Shown piece after piece: positions 1-9,188 of a DNA stretch of 47,222 nucleotides. Numbering within the stretch: position 1 is the stretch's first letter; each line of letters begins with the position of its first letter. A program made the translations under genes and the position numbers. Origin of the DNA: Bacteroidales bacterium (GTDB lineage: Bacteria; Bacteroidota; Bacteroidia; Bacteroidales; Bacteroidaceae); assembly GCA_015654535.1 (NCBI GenBank), contig JAATGU010000137.1, positions 1-47,222 of the forward strand. Direction: 5' to 3'. Below the pieces are notes generated by a model. The model was not told the origin of the DNA and did no database searches. It worked only from the letters and a program-made list of their open reading frames with translations.

Positions 1-2316
1 AGATACTTCTTTCCCCTTTTCGTTTCTCAACTTTAGCTTAATAAAGTGGACTTGAGAAATGTCTTTGGGGAAACGGATTGTCAATGCATCATTAACCACT
101 CCATCGGATGGAAGGTCTATTTTAGCAGAAACTTCATATCTTTTTCGGCTATCCAAATCGTAGACCTCTGCTGATACAGTATAATTTGAAAAAGTCTTAT
201 AATAATCATTAACTACAGAGACTGTATTTTTCAAATAATCAAACTGAGCATGAAGCGGTTCTAAAGAATTTGCGGTATAATAAAGAGAAGCTGTGGGTTC
301 CAATGACCAATCCCACATACGGGCACAGACCTGACGAACCGGACAATTATGGTACCAAAATAGCAAACCAGAACAAAAACGGTCACCATAATCCAACTTA
401 TTGTAATTCCACACTTCCCAAATACTTTTTGAATTCATAGCTCCCACAAATTGTCCTTTTTGTGCAAATTCATCAATCGATGAAGATTTACCGTAATTAT
501 TTGCAAGATCTTTATACATAGTTGTCATCAAGTGAAATCCATTACCATCCAGATAATCCCAAACTTCCTTATTTATTGGCCAGAGATCCTTTTCGTCCAT
601 CATTTCCCGAAGTATTTCAACTGTTGGAAGTGTAGGAGCACCATATTCCGGATTAAACCCGTCAACACGGCTCCCGCGTGGTGAAGCAGTATTTTCATAA
701 TGCTGCATCGGATTTACTTGTTTATAAGGACTTCCATCATGAACGCCCGCACATTCAGATTGCATTTGGTAGCCACGCGTACCATCCAATTTCATTAGTA
801 AATCTTTAGCACCTACTACCTCAGAGCTTTCATTGGAAGAAACATAATAAGCCAGACAAGGATGATTACGAATGCGTTTCACAGTAGATTCCATATTACT
901 TAAATATACTGACTTATCCTGTGGATGCCGGGTATCCGCTGTCATCCAGAATTCTTGCCATACCAATAGTCCTAATTCATCACAAAGCTGGAAAAAATAA
1001 TCTGATTCTGCAATACCTCCTCCCCATATTCTTATCAAATTAATACCTGATTGATGAGTGTAACGTAATTCTGCATATGTTCTTTCATCCGAATTGCGAA
1101 GCATGGCTTCCGGTATCCAATTTGTACCGCGGATAAACAAGCGTTTTCCATTTACATAAAAAATGCGGGATTTATCAGGGGTATTTGTATCAGAGACAAT
1201 TTCACGGACACCAAATTTCGTTTTTATCGAATCACAGACTATTCCATCAACTAATACACTCATTTTCAATTCATATAATTCCTGAGAACCTTTGTTTATT
1301 GGCCACCATAAACGAGGATTTTGCATAATCAGCTGAGGATAATCTTTAGGATCAAATTCAACCTGTATCTCTTCACCACGTAATATATTGACCTTCTTTT
1401 CAAATGAAATATTTTCACCGGTAATATAACCTTTTACAACACATTTCAATGTATCAATGCTTGTGGAAGGATTAATCACTTCTACAGACACCTTTTCTTG
1501 AGCTATATTATAATCGGGTTTGGATAATATAGATTTAACAAATGGATGTCTTAAAGCGACCTTACCTGTGGAATACAAAGAAATACTTTTCCAAATACCC
1601 GTATTACGATCTCTAATTCCGTCCATAAAGGTAAAATCCCAACCAACAGACATTAACATTGTTGTATTTAAGCCAATGTTGCCATTACCTCCATTTTGAA
1701 ATTCTCCTACTGCTCCCCATTTTTTTGATTGAGAAGTACCTGGCATGTCTACCGGATAAACCTTAATGGCTAAAGCATTCATTTTGCCAATTTTGGCAAA
1801 CTCGGTAATATTAATATATTCATTTGTAAACATACCATTTACAGTACTTAGTAAATTTCCATTCACCCACACTTCAGCACGATAATTGATGCCATCAGGT
1901 TGCAACCATATATTTTTCCCTGAAAATGACTGAGGTATAATAAATTCTGTCCGAAACCAGTAAGTATAGAAGTCACGCCCTTTCTCTACAATATCAGGAA
2001 TCAGTTTTGATTCTATTTTATTATTTATACCATAATAAGGTTCTGGATATATCCTGTTATAAACTAATGAATTCAATACTGTTCCGGGAACAACAGCTGC
2101 CATCCATTTAGATGCATTATAATCTGGTGATGATAACTTTTCAGCCGGAGTATTCACTTCATCAGCCTTAATCATCTTCCACTCGTAACTTCCCTGATGT
2201 CCATCTTTTGAATCAAGCCAGATTTTATCTGAACTTTTAGCATAATTATTGTTTTGCCCCATAACTGTATTCAAAAAAAGAAGCAAAAATAAAAGAGAAC
2301 TTAAAATTTTATTCAT
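1..2316 (-). CDS. Glycoside hydrolase family 2 enzyme (exo-glucosaminidase/mannosidase-like), C-terminus cut by window edge
   Basis: The reading frame is open from the ATG at 2316 to the left edge: 772 codons, no stop. An N-terminal signal peptide (about residues 1-20) is followed by the GH2 sugar-binding jelly roll, immunoglobulin-like domain and TIM barrel. The acid/base is N495-E496 in SSNESSE and the likely nucleophile is E557 in NPEYGAP, the pattern of the GH2 branch that holds exo-beta-D-glucosaminidases and endo-beta-mannosidases rather than LacZ. About 100 residues are probably missing. It is the most distal visible gene of the PUL, 267 bases after the esterase gene, with a probable gene remnant in that gap. 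It should remove a non-reducing-end sugar from released oligosaccharides in the periplasm or at the surface. The exact sugar cannot be told from sequence. Confidence 0.88.
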   Translation of the reverse strand, partial: MNKILSSLLFLLLFLNTVMGQNNNYAKSSDKIWLDSKDGHQGSYEWKMIKADEVNTPAEKLSSPDYNASKWMAAVVPGTVLNSLVYNRIYPEPYYGINNKIESKLIPDIVEKGRDFYTYWFRTEFIIPQSFSGKNIWLQPDGINYRAEVWVNGNLLSTVNGMFTNEYINITEFAKIGKMNALAIKVYPVDMPGTSQSKKWGAVGEFQNGGNGNIGLNTTMLMSVGWDFTFMDGIRDRNTGIWKSISLYSTGKVALRHPFVKSILSKPDYNIAQEKVSVEVINPSTSIDTLKCVVKGYITGENISFEKKVNILRGEEIQVEFDPKDYPQLIMQNPRLWWPINKGSQELYELKMSVLVDGIVCDSIKTKFGVREIVSDTNTPDKSRIFYVNGKRLFIRGTNWIPEAMLRNSDERTYAELRYTHQSGINLIRIWGGGIAESDYFFQLCDELGLLVWQEFWMTADTRHPQDKSVYLSNMESTVKRIRNHPCLAYYVSSNESSEVVGAKDLLMKLDGTRGYQMQSECAGVHDGSPYKQVNPMQHYENTASPRGSRVDGFNPEYGAPTLPTVEILREMMDEKDLWPINKEVWDYLDGNGFHLMTTMYKDLANNYGKSSSIDEFAQKGQFVGAMNSKSIWEVWNYNKLDYGDRFCSGLLFWYHNCPVRQVCARMWDWSLEPTASLYYTANSLEPLHAQFDYLKNTVSVVNDYYKTFSNYTVSAEVYDLDSRKRYEVSAKIDLPSDGVVNDALTIRFPKDISQVHFIKLKLRNEKGKEVS

Positions 2317-2330
2317 AATACCTTTTTTAA

Positions 2331-2468
2331 TTATTGAAGTAAAGCGTTTGCACACCATATATAGGGCGCTTGTCTATGTAAATCACCTGTTAATTTTCTA
2401 CGTTTCAAATAATAATCATAAAACTCATTGAACTGTTGTTGAATACTAGTTGCTAAATCTGGACTCGT
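2331..2468 (-). pseudogene. Possible decayed gene tail (45 in-frame codons, no start)
   Basis: The minus strand is open here for 45 codons to a TAA at 2331-2333, preceded by an in-frame stop at 2469-2471. The translation is protein-like, rich in aromatic and charged residues: it contains FNEFYDYYLKRRK and ends HRQAPYIWCANALLQ. No start codon lies in this stretch. In another frame just upstream, a run reading VKDDNLNES could be its continuation before a frameshift. I do not recognise the family. The position between two PUL enzymes suggests the C-terminal stub of a lost carbohydrate-related gene. A chance open frame is possible. Confidence 0.35.
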
Positions 2469-2583
2469 TTAAATTGTCATCCTTCACTTATTTCCTTTCA
2501 GATAAAAAGAGCTAAAACAATAGTTGTATTTACCATAATGCCAATAATATCTTTAATAAACGTCATATGTTACTTCAATAATG

Positions 2584-3987
2584 TTACCAATCATCTATTC
2601 TAAATGAAGATATTGGAAGGTTTCCATCTACAGAGAAAATTTCTGTGGCGGAAGTATCTTCAAATGCATAACGTACACTAACTGGTTGTCCTACCATAGC
2701 CGAAACAATAACTATCCTATTTCCATTTAGACTTGCTACAGCTGGATAAAAACGCTTATTTTGTCCTGCTACATAAAAACCTTTTATATCCTTACCGAAG
2801 GATGTCAGACCTGTTGCGTCCTCCACATCAAACGTCAATATTACCAATTGTCCTTGAATATCAACATTCATTACCGATGGACTTTTATATTGAATCTTTT
2901 TATTATAATCTTTAGCCAAAGCCCATAAAGCAAGGCGCTCTCCTGCGTCTTTCTTTTTGGGAGGATGTATACATTCTGGACTATCTGCATCCATTACAAC
3001 GGCCATTCCGGCATTTGATATTTTTTGGCTTTTCATTTGTACTTCACGTATGTAAGCAGAGTTTTGTGTTCCTACATATTTATATGGCGCTATCTGAACA
3101 TAGTAAAAAGAAAAATCACCAATATTCCACAGTTTACGCCATTCGCCAATCATCTTCGCAAACATCTGTTCATATTCTTTATAATTATTTACATTTGCTT
3201 CACCCTGATACCATATTGTCCCCTTGATACCGTATCCTTGAATAGGATGTATCATAGCATTATACAAAACGGTTGGAGTCTGGCTTCGACTTACCACATC
3301 ATTTACAACTGGAATTTTAACATTCGGAAAATCTTTCAGAATATCAGGTGTCATCCATGTTTCGATACGGGAGCCTCCTTGACTGGCATTAATAAGCCCG
3401 ATTGGAATATTCAAAAATTTAAAAAGTTTTCGTCCAAAATAATAGGCAGTTGCGCTAAATTCTGCAACTGTTTCTGGATTGGCTACGGTCCATTCACCTT
3501 CACAATCATCTTGTGGAGTTGTTGCTGCATTACGTTTCATATTGAATAAACGTATATTCTTGTTTGCAGAATTCATTATATCTTCTGCTCCATTTGTTAT
3601 CGGCTGACTTTTATACCCTTTCATCGGCATCTCCATATTCGATTGTCCCGAACATACCCATACTTCGCCAATAAGGACATTATTAAGTTTTATTGCTTTC
3701 CCATCTGATACAATAACAGAATAGGGTGTAAAACTAGCTTTTGGTGTTTGAACCTGTATTTTCCATTTTCCTTTTTTATCACTGGAAACTCTGTGTATCT
3801 TATTATCCCACGAGCACGTTATTTTTACATTTGATATAGGTCTTGCCCACCCCCAAATAGCAACATTACTTTGCTGCTGCAAAACCATATTACCACAAAA
3901 TATAGCAGGCATTTTAATATCGGCATAACTAAATAAGCTTATAAACAAGCCGATCTGCAGAAATAGTATACGATAGCATCTTTTCAT
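2584..3987 (-). CDS. Sialate O-acetylesterase-like SGNH esterase
   Basis: 467 residues. A signal peptide (about 1-22) precedes a small beta domain (about 25-105) and an SGNH-type esterase domain. The nucleophile serine S116 sits in CSGQSNMEM. IWYQGEAN is the conserved second block, and the probable catalytic Asp/His block is DADSPECIHPP followed by GERLALWAL. This is the layout of the Bacteroidota sialate O-acetylesterase family, many members of which act on acetylated plant or bacterial glycans rather than sialic acid. It is 30 bases downstream of the GH28-like gene on the same strand, so it should be cotranscribed. Its inferred job is deacetylation of the PUL substrate so the hydrolases can act. 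It is the second esterase in the locus, which points to a substrate acetylated at more than one position. Confidence 0.88.
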   Translation of the reverse strand: MKRCYRILFLQIGLFISLFSYADIKMPAIFCGNMVLQQQSNVAIWGWARPISNVKITCSWDNKIHRVSSDKKGKWKIQVQTPKASFTPYSVIVSDGKAIKLNNVLIGEVWVCSGQSNMEMPMKGYKSQPITNGAEDIMNSANKNIRLFNMKRNAATTPQDDCEGEWTVANPETVAEFSATAYYFGRKLFKFLNIPIGLINASQGGSRIETWMTPDILKDFPNVKIPVVNDVVSRSQTPTVLYNAMIHPIQGYGIKGTIWYQGEANVNNYKEYEQMFAKMIGEWRKLWNIGDFSFYYVQIAPYKYVGTQNSAYIREVQMKSQKISNAGMAVVMDADSPECIHPPKKKDAGERLALWALAKDYNKKIQYKSPSVMNVDIQGQLVILTFDVEDATGLTSFGKDIKGFYVAGQNKRFYPAVASLNGNRIVIVSAMVGQPVSVRYAFEDTSATEIFSVDGNLPISSFRIDDW

Positions 3988-4017
3988 AAAATTTATTTTT
4001 ATTCAACGATATATATT

Positions 4018-5469
4018 CTATTTTAATATTACTACATCAATATAAATATTAGAACTATTTATCTGGTAGATAAAGTTTTTTGAATGCATTCCTTTCGATA
4101 AATTGATTTGTGCGCCGAGAACATCATCAAAATAAAATATTGGACGCACGTCTGGTTTTAATCCCATTATACTCACATTCTCAAATCGAAGATCTTTTAC
4201 GTGGCGTACATAGAATCCCATTGCTGGCAAGGTGTTTCCAAACATTCTGTTTTCAGGATATTTTTTTGCATTCTCAGGTACAGGTTTATTTACCATATCA
4301 ACTGTCCCTCCTCCGGGGTAGGTCATCTGAAAATTGCTTATCGATATATTTTCAACATAATTATCTTCAACTCCCGTAATAGAATTAGTAATCAAACTTT
4401 CCGCAGTAGCTACTATATTATCTATATTGATATTTCTCAATATTCCTCCTTTTTTACTGTAAGTACGCCCTCTATCACCAAGTTTTATGAAGATTGGGGT
4501 TTGCACATCGCGCATAGAAATATTGGAAGCGGTGAGCCCATCTATAATACCTCCATCCACCATTTCAATCGCAAGTCCCGAAATCACTGTAACATCAGCT
4601 GAAATATGCTCTAGTTGTTTGCTCCAATGGCGTATTCTGTCCTCTGCAGCACGATAAACAACACAATTTGATATTGTAATATTTCTGAATCCGCCATGCG
4701 ATGCTGTACCTAATTTAATCGCATTACAATTGCTGGCTGTAATACAATTGGTAACAACCACATTCTCACAAAATGTTTTATGATCACTTTTTAAACATAT
4801 AGCATCATCTTCCACATCAATATAACAATCTGAAACTATTACATTTTTCGCATCAATATCCAGTCCATCATTATTATAATTACAATGGCTAAAAACTCGC
4901 AGTCCATGAATAATAACATCTTCACATTTTTCGTAGTGCTGCACCCAATAAGCCGAGTTCTGTAATGTAATGCCACAAACTTTTATGTGACTACACTCAA
5001 CAAAATAGATAAGTTTTGGACGTTTCAGACCTCCGTCTCCATCATTACCATGTTGAAAATTAGCATGACCTCCTCGTCCATCTATTACTCCCGAACCTGT
5101 GATAGAAATATTGGTCAGACCTCTGCCCCAAATTAGACCAGATGATTGGTTCATATTTCCACTAAGAATGGGATATGCGTTATCATAGTCTGATAATTTG
5201 GTACTTCCTAGAAGAGTTGCTCCAGAATCAAGATAAAGATTTACATTCGATTTGAATTCTAAAGGACGTATCAAATACTTACCTGATGGAATATAAACTG
5301 TGCCCCCGCCTTTAGCTGAACATTCATCTATCGTTTTTTGGATAATCTCTGTATTATCTGTTATTCCATCACCTTTTGCCCCTGATTCAACAATATTTAT
5401 TGTTTTGGAAAAAAGGTCTATAGATGATAGAAAAAGAATCAATGAAAAAAATATTTTACTTTTAAACAT
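4018..5469 (-). CDS. GH28-like right-handed beta-helix glycosidase (polygalacturonase-related)
   Basis: 483 residues. A signal peptide (about 1-21) is followed by the classic pectate-lyase-superfamily opening (NIVESGAKGDGITDNTEII) and parallel beta-helix coils throughout. GH28 landmarks are visible: NNDGLDI for the usual NTDGxDI and VEDDAICLKS for the usual GDDxIxxKS, giving the expected catalytic aspartates. The usual GHG and RIK blocks are not canonical here; the matching stretch reads NAIKLGTASHGG. The fold and probable glycoside hydrolase function are therefore well supported, but polygalacturonase activity is not. It lies between the GH2 gene and the esterase gene in the same operon and could release a uronic acid or other acidic sugar from the PUL glycan. 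Confidence 0.83.
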   Translation of the reverse strand: MFKSKIFFSLILFLSSIDLFSKTINIVESGAKGDGITDNTEIIQKTIDECSAKGGGTVYIPSGKYLIRPLEFKSNVNLYLDSGATLLGSTKLSDYDNAYPILSGNMNQSSGLIWGRGLTNISITGSGVIDGRGGHANFQHGNDGDGGLKRPKLIYFVECSHIKVCGITLQNSAYWVQHYEKCEDVIIHGLRVFSHCNYNNDGLDIDAKNVIVSDCYIDVEDDAICLKSDHKTFCENVVVTNCITASNCNAIKLGTASHGGFRNITISNCVVYRAAEDRIRHWSKQLEHISADVTVISGLAIEMVDGGIIDGLTASNISMRDVQTPIFIKLGDRGRTYSKKGGILRNINIDNIVATAESLITNSITGVEDNYVENISISNFQMTYPGGGTVDMVNKPVPENAKKYPENRMFGNTLPAMGFYVRHVKDLRFENVSIMGLKPDVRPIFYFDDVLGAQINLSKGMHSKNFIYQINSSNIYIDVVILK

Positions 5470-5530
5470 ATCTTTTATTTTTTGAAGCTGTTTTACTTTT
5501 ATTTTATTAAATATCGATTTCTTTTTTGAA

Positions 5531-8227
5531 TTAATAGTTCCGATATATCCTCAACGCGTTTATTATAGTTTTGCCTTTTCGCGGAATAAAGTTTATGTTT
5601 ATTCCTTCTCCACCCGAAACATTTACTATAAATTTCTTTATAATGTTATGTCCTCCTTTTGACTCCTGTTTTGGATTAAAAGCATGTAACATAATAGTAT
5701 TATTGATAGATACATCAAATATATTTTCACTATCGTTCGTGTTAATAGCATCATTTCCTAAGTTATAAATTAATGTTTCCGCATTCTCCTCCAGATTGAG
5801 ATTTGCCCAATAACAATAGACACTATATACGCCATCCGAAACATCTGCCTTAAAAGCCTCAATCCCTACTCGTTGAGTTTGATAAATAGGGTCTTGATCT
5901 GTTCCTAATATATTTATATCCGAATTATTCAAAATTCCTCTACGTGTCTTTCTCTCATAAGGTTTTCCTCCAATATATCCCAAGCTACCAACGGTATATT
6001 CTTTTTCGGGTATCCAAATCATTGCTGCATCTTGGTCTTCGAAATAGCGTTGCGAACCCAATAAAACATTTATCTCTGTAAACTTATTCAAATCGGATGG
6101 AACCATATTGAAGTTAACCTGAATCATGTCACGAATTGTTGAATTTTGGTAAGTTCCAATTGCTTCGATCGTGTTTATTCCCGATTTAAAAGGTATATCT
6201 ATTTGTGCGATATTCTCTTTTACTTGTCTGGAACCAATATATTTTCCATTTAGGAAGACTTCTATTTCAGATAAGTTGGTGTAAATCTTGATGAGTTGTG
6301 TACAAACATGCGTTAAAGGATTTTCTAATCCTCCTCTTGTTTTCCATTCTCTTGTTCCGATTTTTAATATCGGGCTTTTATTAAGTGCAGCCTGATATAA
6401 CAAGTATGTGTCTTTCAACTCCCTGTTTAAGCTGGTAATTCCTTTGTTATTAACGTGAGGAACAGCATCTTTTCGTGCCTCCGAATAAAAATCATTGAGA
6501 TTCCAAATCGCCGCTCCGGCGATAAACGGTTTTTGCATAATTGATTTCAAATAATACTCATGATATAAATTTCCATACTCTACTGTAAAATCAAATCGTT
6601 GGGGAGCGAAACTATGTAATCGACTATCCACATCCGCTCCATATTCTGTTACAATAAGCGATTTGTCTGGACAAGATTTATGCACATTACACAAAAATTT
6701 ATCAAAATCAGAAAACTCTCCGCTATACCAACCCTGATACAAATTCCATCCTAAAATCATTGGTATCTTATCCAATCCGACTTTTTTGTAATCTTCAAAA
6801 TTTGCATTACAAGCCATCATTGTATATCTTTTAGAATCTTCTTTTCGGATAGTATCTTCTAAATCCTGTGCCAATTTGTGTACAATCTTGAAATAGCCTA
6901 TTTGTTTTACACTATCTTTTTTATAGAGAGGATGAAGCATAATCTCATTCATATATGCCCAAATAATAACTGAAGGCCTATTGTAGTCTTGATGAATCAT
7001 TTCTTTCACCATTCGCATAGAGTTATTGTAAAATAAGTCTGATTCAGATATTGTACTGATAATAGGAATCTCAACGGAAGTTAGTATCCCTAACTTATCA
7101 CACATCTCCATTACTATCGGATCTTGAGGATAATGCGACACACGAAGAAAATTACCTCCCATTTCTTTCAATATTTTGATATCATGCACATGCATCTCAT
7201 CAGGTAAGGCATTCCCCTTCCTGTAATAATCCTGATGACGGCTTGTTCCGATTAACTTGCAAGGCTTTCCATTCAAATAAAATCCATTTTCAGGAGAAAA
7301 ACTGTACCAACGAAATCCTATAGGTGTACTTACCTCATCCTTTAAATTTCCACTCTTTACATCATAAATACGTGAATAAACAGTGTAGATATTAGGAGAC
7401 TCTGGGCTCCATAATGCCGGATTATTTACGACTATAGGAGGAATAACGCAAGTAAAATCTGAATTTGCTGCAAAACTTTGCATTACATCTTTTTTCACTA
7501 TCTCTTTCCCTGTTGGTTCAATCACTGATGTTTCTATTCTGAATGTTAATGAAATATTATTATTATTTGTAACCAAACTTTTTATTCGAATGTTCGCTTG
7601 TTTTTCCGATACATCGGAATCAATATATATGCCAGAGGAAGCATAATTAATCATTGAAAAATGTATTTTCTCAGTGAACATCAAATATACATCCCTATAA
7701 ATTCCGCCCCAAAATGTAAAATCGGCAGCTAAAGGCGGAATATCATTATTTTCACTGTTATCTACTCTAATCGCAAATTGATTTTCCTCTCCATATTTCA
7801 AAAAAGGAGTTATATCAAAACAAAAACGAGTATAACCACCGATGTGATGACCAATCAACTTTCCGTTCATATAAACCTCGGTTTCTTGGTTTGCCCCTTC
7901 AAAATAGATATAAGCCTGTTTATTTCTCATTTTGTCTGGAATAAATATTTTTTTTCGGTACCATGCTTTTCCTCTGTAATATCCGGGGATATCATCAATT
8001 GCGTCTTTTACATTCCATGTGTGAGGAATATTCACAATACTCCAACTCTTATCATCAAATGTTGGAGATATAACACCAGAATGTTCCCCTTTTTCAAAAG
8101 CCCAGCATTCGTTTATTGTATAAATAATCCTACTTGTTGATTTTTGAGCTTTTACGCCAAAAACAAATAAGAGAAAAATAATTGAGAAAAAGCAAATCTT
8201 CATAGACGGATTGATTGAAGTAAACAA
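5531..8227 (-). CDS. GH2 beta-galactosidase-like enzyme with C-terminal malectin-like domain
   Basis: 898 residues. Signal peptide about 1-27; GH2 sugar-binding domain about 35-195, with PHTWNVKD, YRGKAWYRK and FWGGIYRDV; Ig-like domain about 200-310; TIM barrel about 315-620. The acid/base is N427-E428 in AYMNEIM and the nucleophile E528 in VTEYGAD, both intact. Residues about 725-898 look like a malectin carbohydrate-binding domain (INVLLGSQRYF early, INALRIYRNY at the end). The family includes beta-galactosidases, beta-glucuronidases and alpha-L-arabinopyranosidases, and the sequence alone does not separate these. It sits 63 bases after the SASA esterase gene and 61 bases before the GH28-like gene, within the PUL operon. 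Confidence 0.9.
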   Translation of the reverse strand: MFTSINPSMKICFFSIIFLLFVFGVKAQKSTSRIIYTINECWAFEKGEHSGVISPTFDDKSWSIVNIPHTWNVKDAIDDIPGYYRGKAWYRKKIFIPDKMRNKQAYIYFEGANQETEVYMNGKLIGHHIGGYTRFCFDITPFLKYGEENQFAIRVDNSENNDIPPLAADFTFWGGIYRDVYLMFTEKIHFSMINYASSGIYIDSDVSEKQANIRIKSLVTNNNNISLTFRIETSVIEPTGKEIVKKDVMQSFAANSDFTCVIPPIVVNNPALWSPESPNIYTVYSRIYDVKSGNLKDEVSTPIGFRWYSFSPENGFYLNGKPCKLIGTSRHQDYYRKGNALPDEMHVHDIKILKEMGGNFLRVSHYPQDPIVMEMCDKLGILTSVEIPIISTISESDLFYNNSMRMVKEMIHQDYNRPSVIIWAYMNEIMLHPLYKKDSVKQIGYFKIVHKLAQDLEDTIRKEDSKRYTMMACNANFEDYKKVGLDKIPMILGWNLYQGWYSGEFSDFDKFLCNVHKSCPDKSLIVTEYGADVDSRLHSFAPQRFDFTVEYGNLYHEYYLKSIMQKPFIAGAAIWNLNDFYSEARKDAVPHVNNKGITSLNRELKDTYLLYQAALNKSPILKIGTREWKTRGGLENPLTHVCTQLIKIYTNLSEIEVFLNGKYIGSRQVKENIAQIDIPFKSGINTIEAIGTYQNSTIRDMIQVNFNMVPSDLNKFTEINVLLGSQRYFEDQDAAMIWIPEKEYTVGSLGYIGGKPYERKTRRGILNNSDINILGTDQDPIYQTQRVGIEAFKADVSDGVYSVYCYWANLNLEENAETLIYNLGNDAINTNDSENIFDVSINNTIMLHAFNPKQESKGGHNIIKKFIVNVSGGEGININFIPRKGKTIINALRIYRNY

Positions 8228-8290
8228 TACTATTGAATATTTATCGAATTTAATACTTTTAATGAGAAATATTATGACTAGGCAAAACTT

Positions 8291-9136
8291 TTATTTTACT
8301 GTTTTTTTTAATCTTTCACTAATCATTATATATGCTTTTGCATATCTTCGTCCTAATTCTTTAGCGGAAGATACATTAAAGTGAAGACTATCTCCTCTGT
8401 CCGTTAATCCTTCTGAGCTCACGCAAAATATATTCCTGTGTTTTGCCGCTATCACATTTAAAACTTCATTTATTTTACCGGATTCATTAGGCGGTTGTTT
8501 GAGTATGAAAAATCGACCAACCTCTCCCACAATGACTGGAATATCGTTGATATTTATACCTATTTCTTTCGAAATATTGTTCAAAAGCGAATCAAACCGA
8601 ACCTCATACAGTTTATAATTTCCGTTCTGAGAATCACTCTCACCTTGATGCCATAATATACCTTTCAATGTTCCACTTTTCAATGCAATCTTCAATCGAT
8701 TAATCATATCGTTATAAGGGTGTGTATTAGTAGCTTTATCATAAGCATCCGGCTTCCATTTAGAAATGGACGTTCCGCCAACCGCACAAGGCACAAGTCC
8801 GATACAACGTTTCTGACTCAGTTGTTTTATTTCTCTAGCAAAAGATAATCCCGGGCCGACACCAGCTTCTGATTTATCAAAATGTAATGGATCTCTGGCC
8901 GCAACCCATTCATCGTTTTTATTTAATGATAAAATACCACATTCTGATGTTGAGTCTGTTACGATTCCGCGTCCTGCCATATTTGATTGTCCTACAAGCA
9001 GATATACATCCATTAAGTCGTCATTTTTTATTTGTTGAGCAAAGTAAAGAACATTATAATCTGTTTTGAGAGCGCTCGATATTATACATGTAACTACGCA
9101 CAATATTGCGATTAATTTTAATCGTATTTTCATCAT
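8291..9136 (-). CDS. SASA-family carbohydrate esterase (acetylesterase)
   Basis: 281 residues with an N-terminal signal peptide or anchor (about 1-23). It is a single SGNH-hydrolase domain of the SASA type. The nucleophile is S51 in YLLVGQSNMAGRG, block III is GILWHQGESDSQ, and the C-terminal Asp-x-x-His is in GDSLHFNVSS. Relatives are acetyl-xylan and other polysaccharide O-acetylesterases. It lies in the PUL operon between the PL8 gene (52 bases upstream) and the GH2 gene (63 bases downstream). It probably removes acetyl groups from the glycan or its fragments. Paired with the larger esterase near 2584, it suggests two distinct ester positions in the substrate. Confidence 0.9.
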   Translation of the reverse strand: MMKIRLKLIAILCVVTCIISSALKTDYNVLYFAQQIKNDDLMDVYLLVGQSNMAGRGIVTDSTSECGILSLNKNDEWVAARDPLHFDKSEAGVGPGLSFAREIKQLSQKRCIGLVPCAVGGTSISKWKPDAYDKATNTHPYNDMINRLKIALKSGTLKGILWHQGESDSQNGNYKLYEVRFDSLLNNISKEIGININDIPVIVGEVGRFFILKQPPNESGKINEVLNVIAAKHRNIFCVSSEGLTDRGDSLHFNVSSAKELGRRYAKAYIMISERLKKTVK

Positions 9137-9188
9137 GAAAGTGCTTTTATTTGAGAAGTACTGAAACTAAGAAAATGAATTAATAAAA

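Noticed and set aside
3025..3549. Plus-strand frame of 174 codons opposite the sialate O-acetylesterase gene.
   Set aside because: Shadow of a gene with intact SGNH motifs; rich in His, Phe, Ile and Tyr without domain features.
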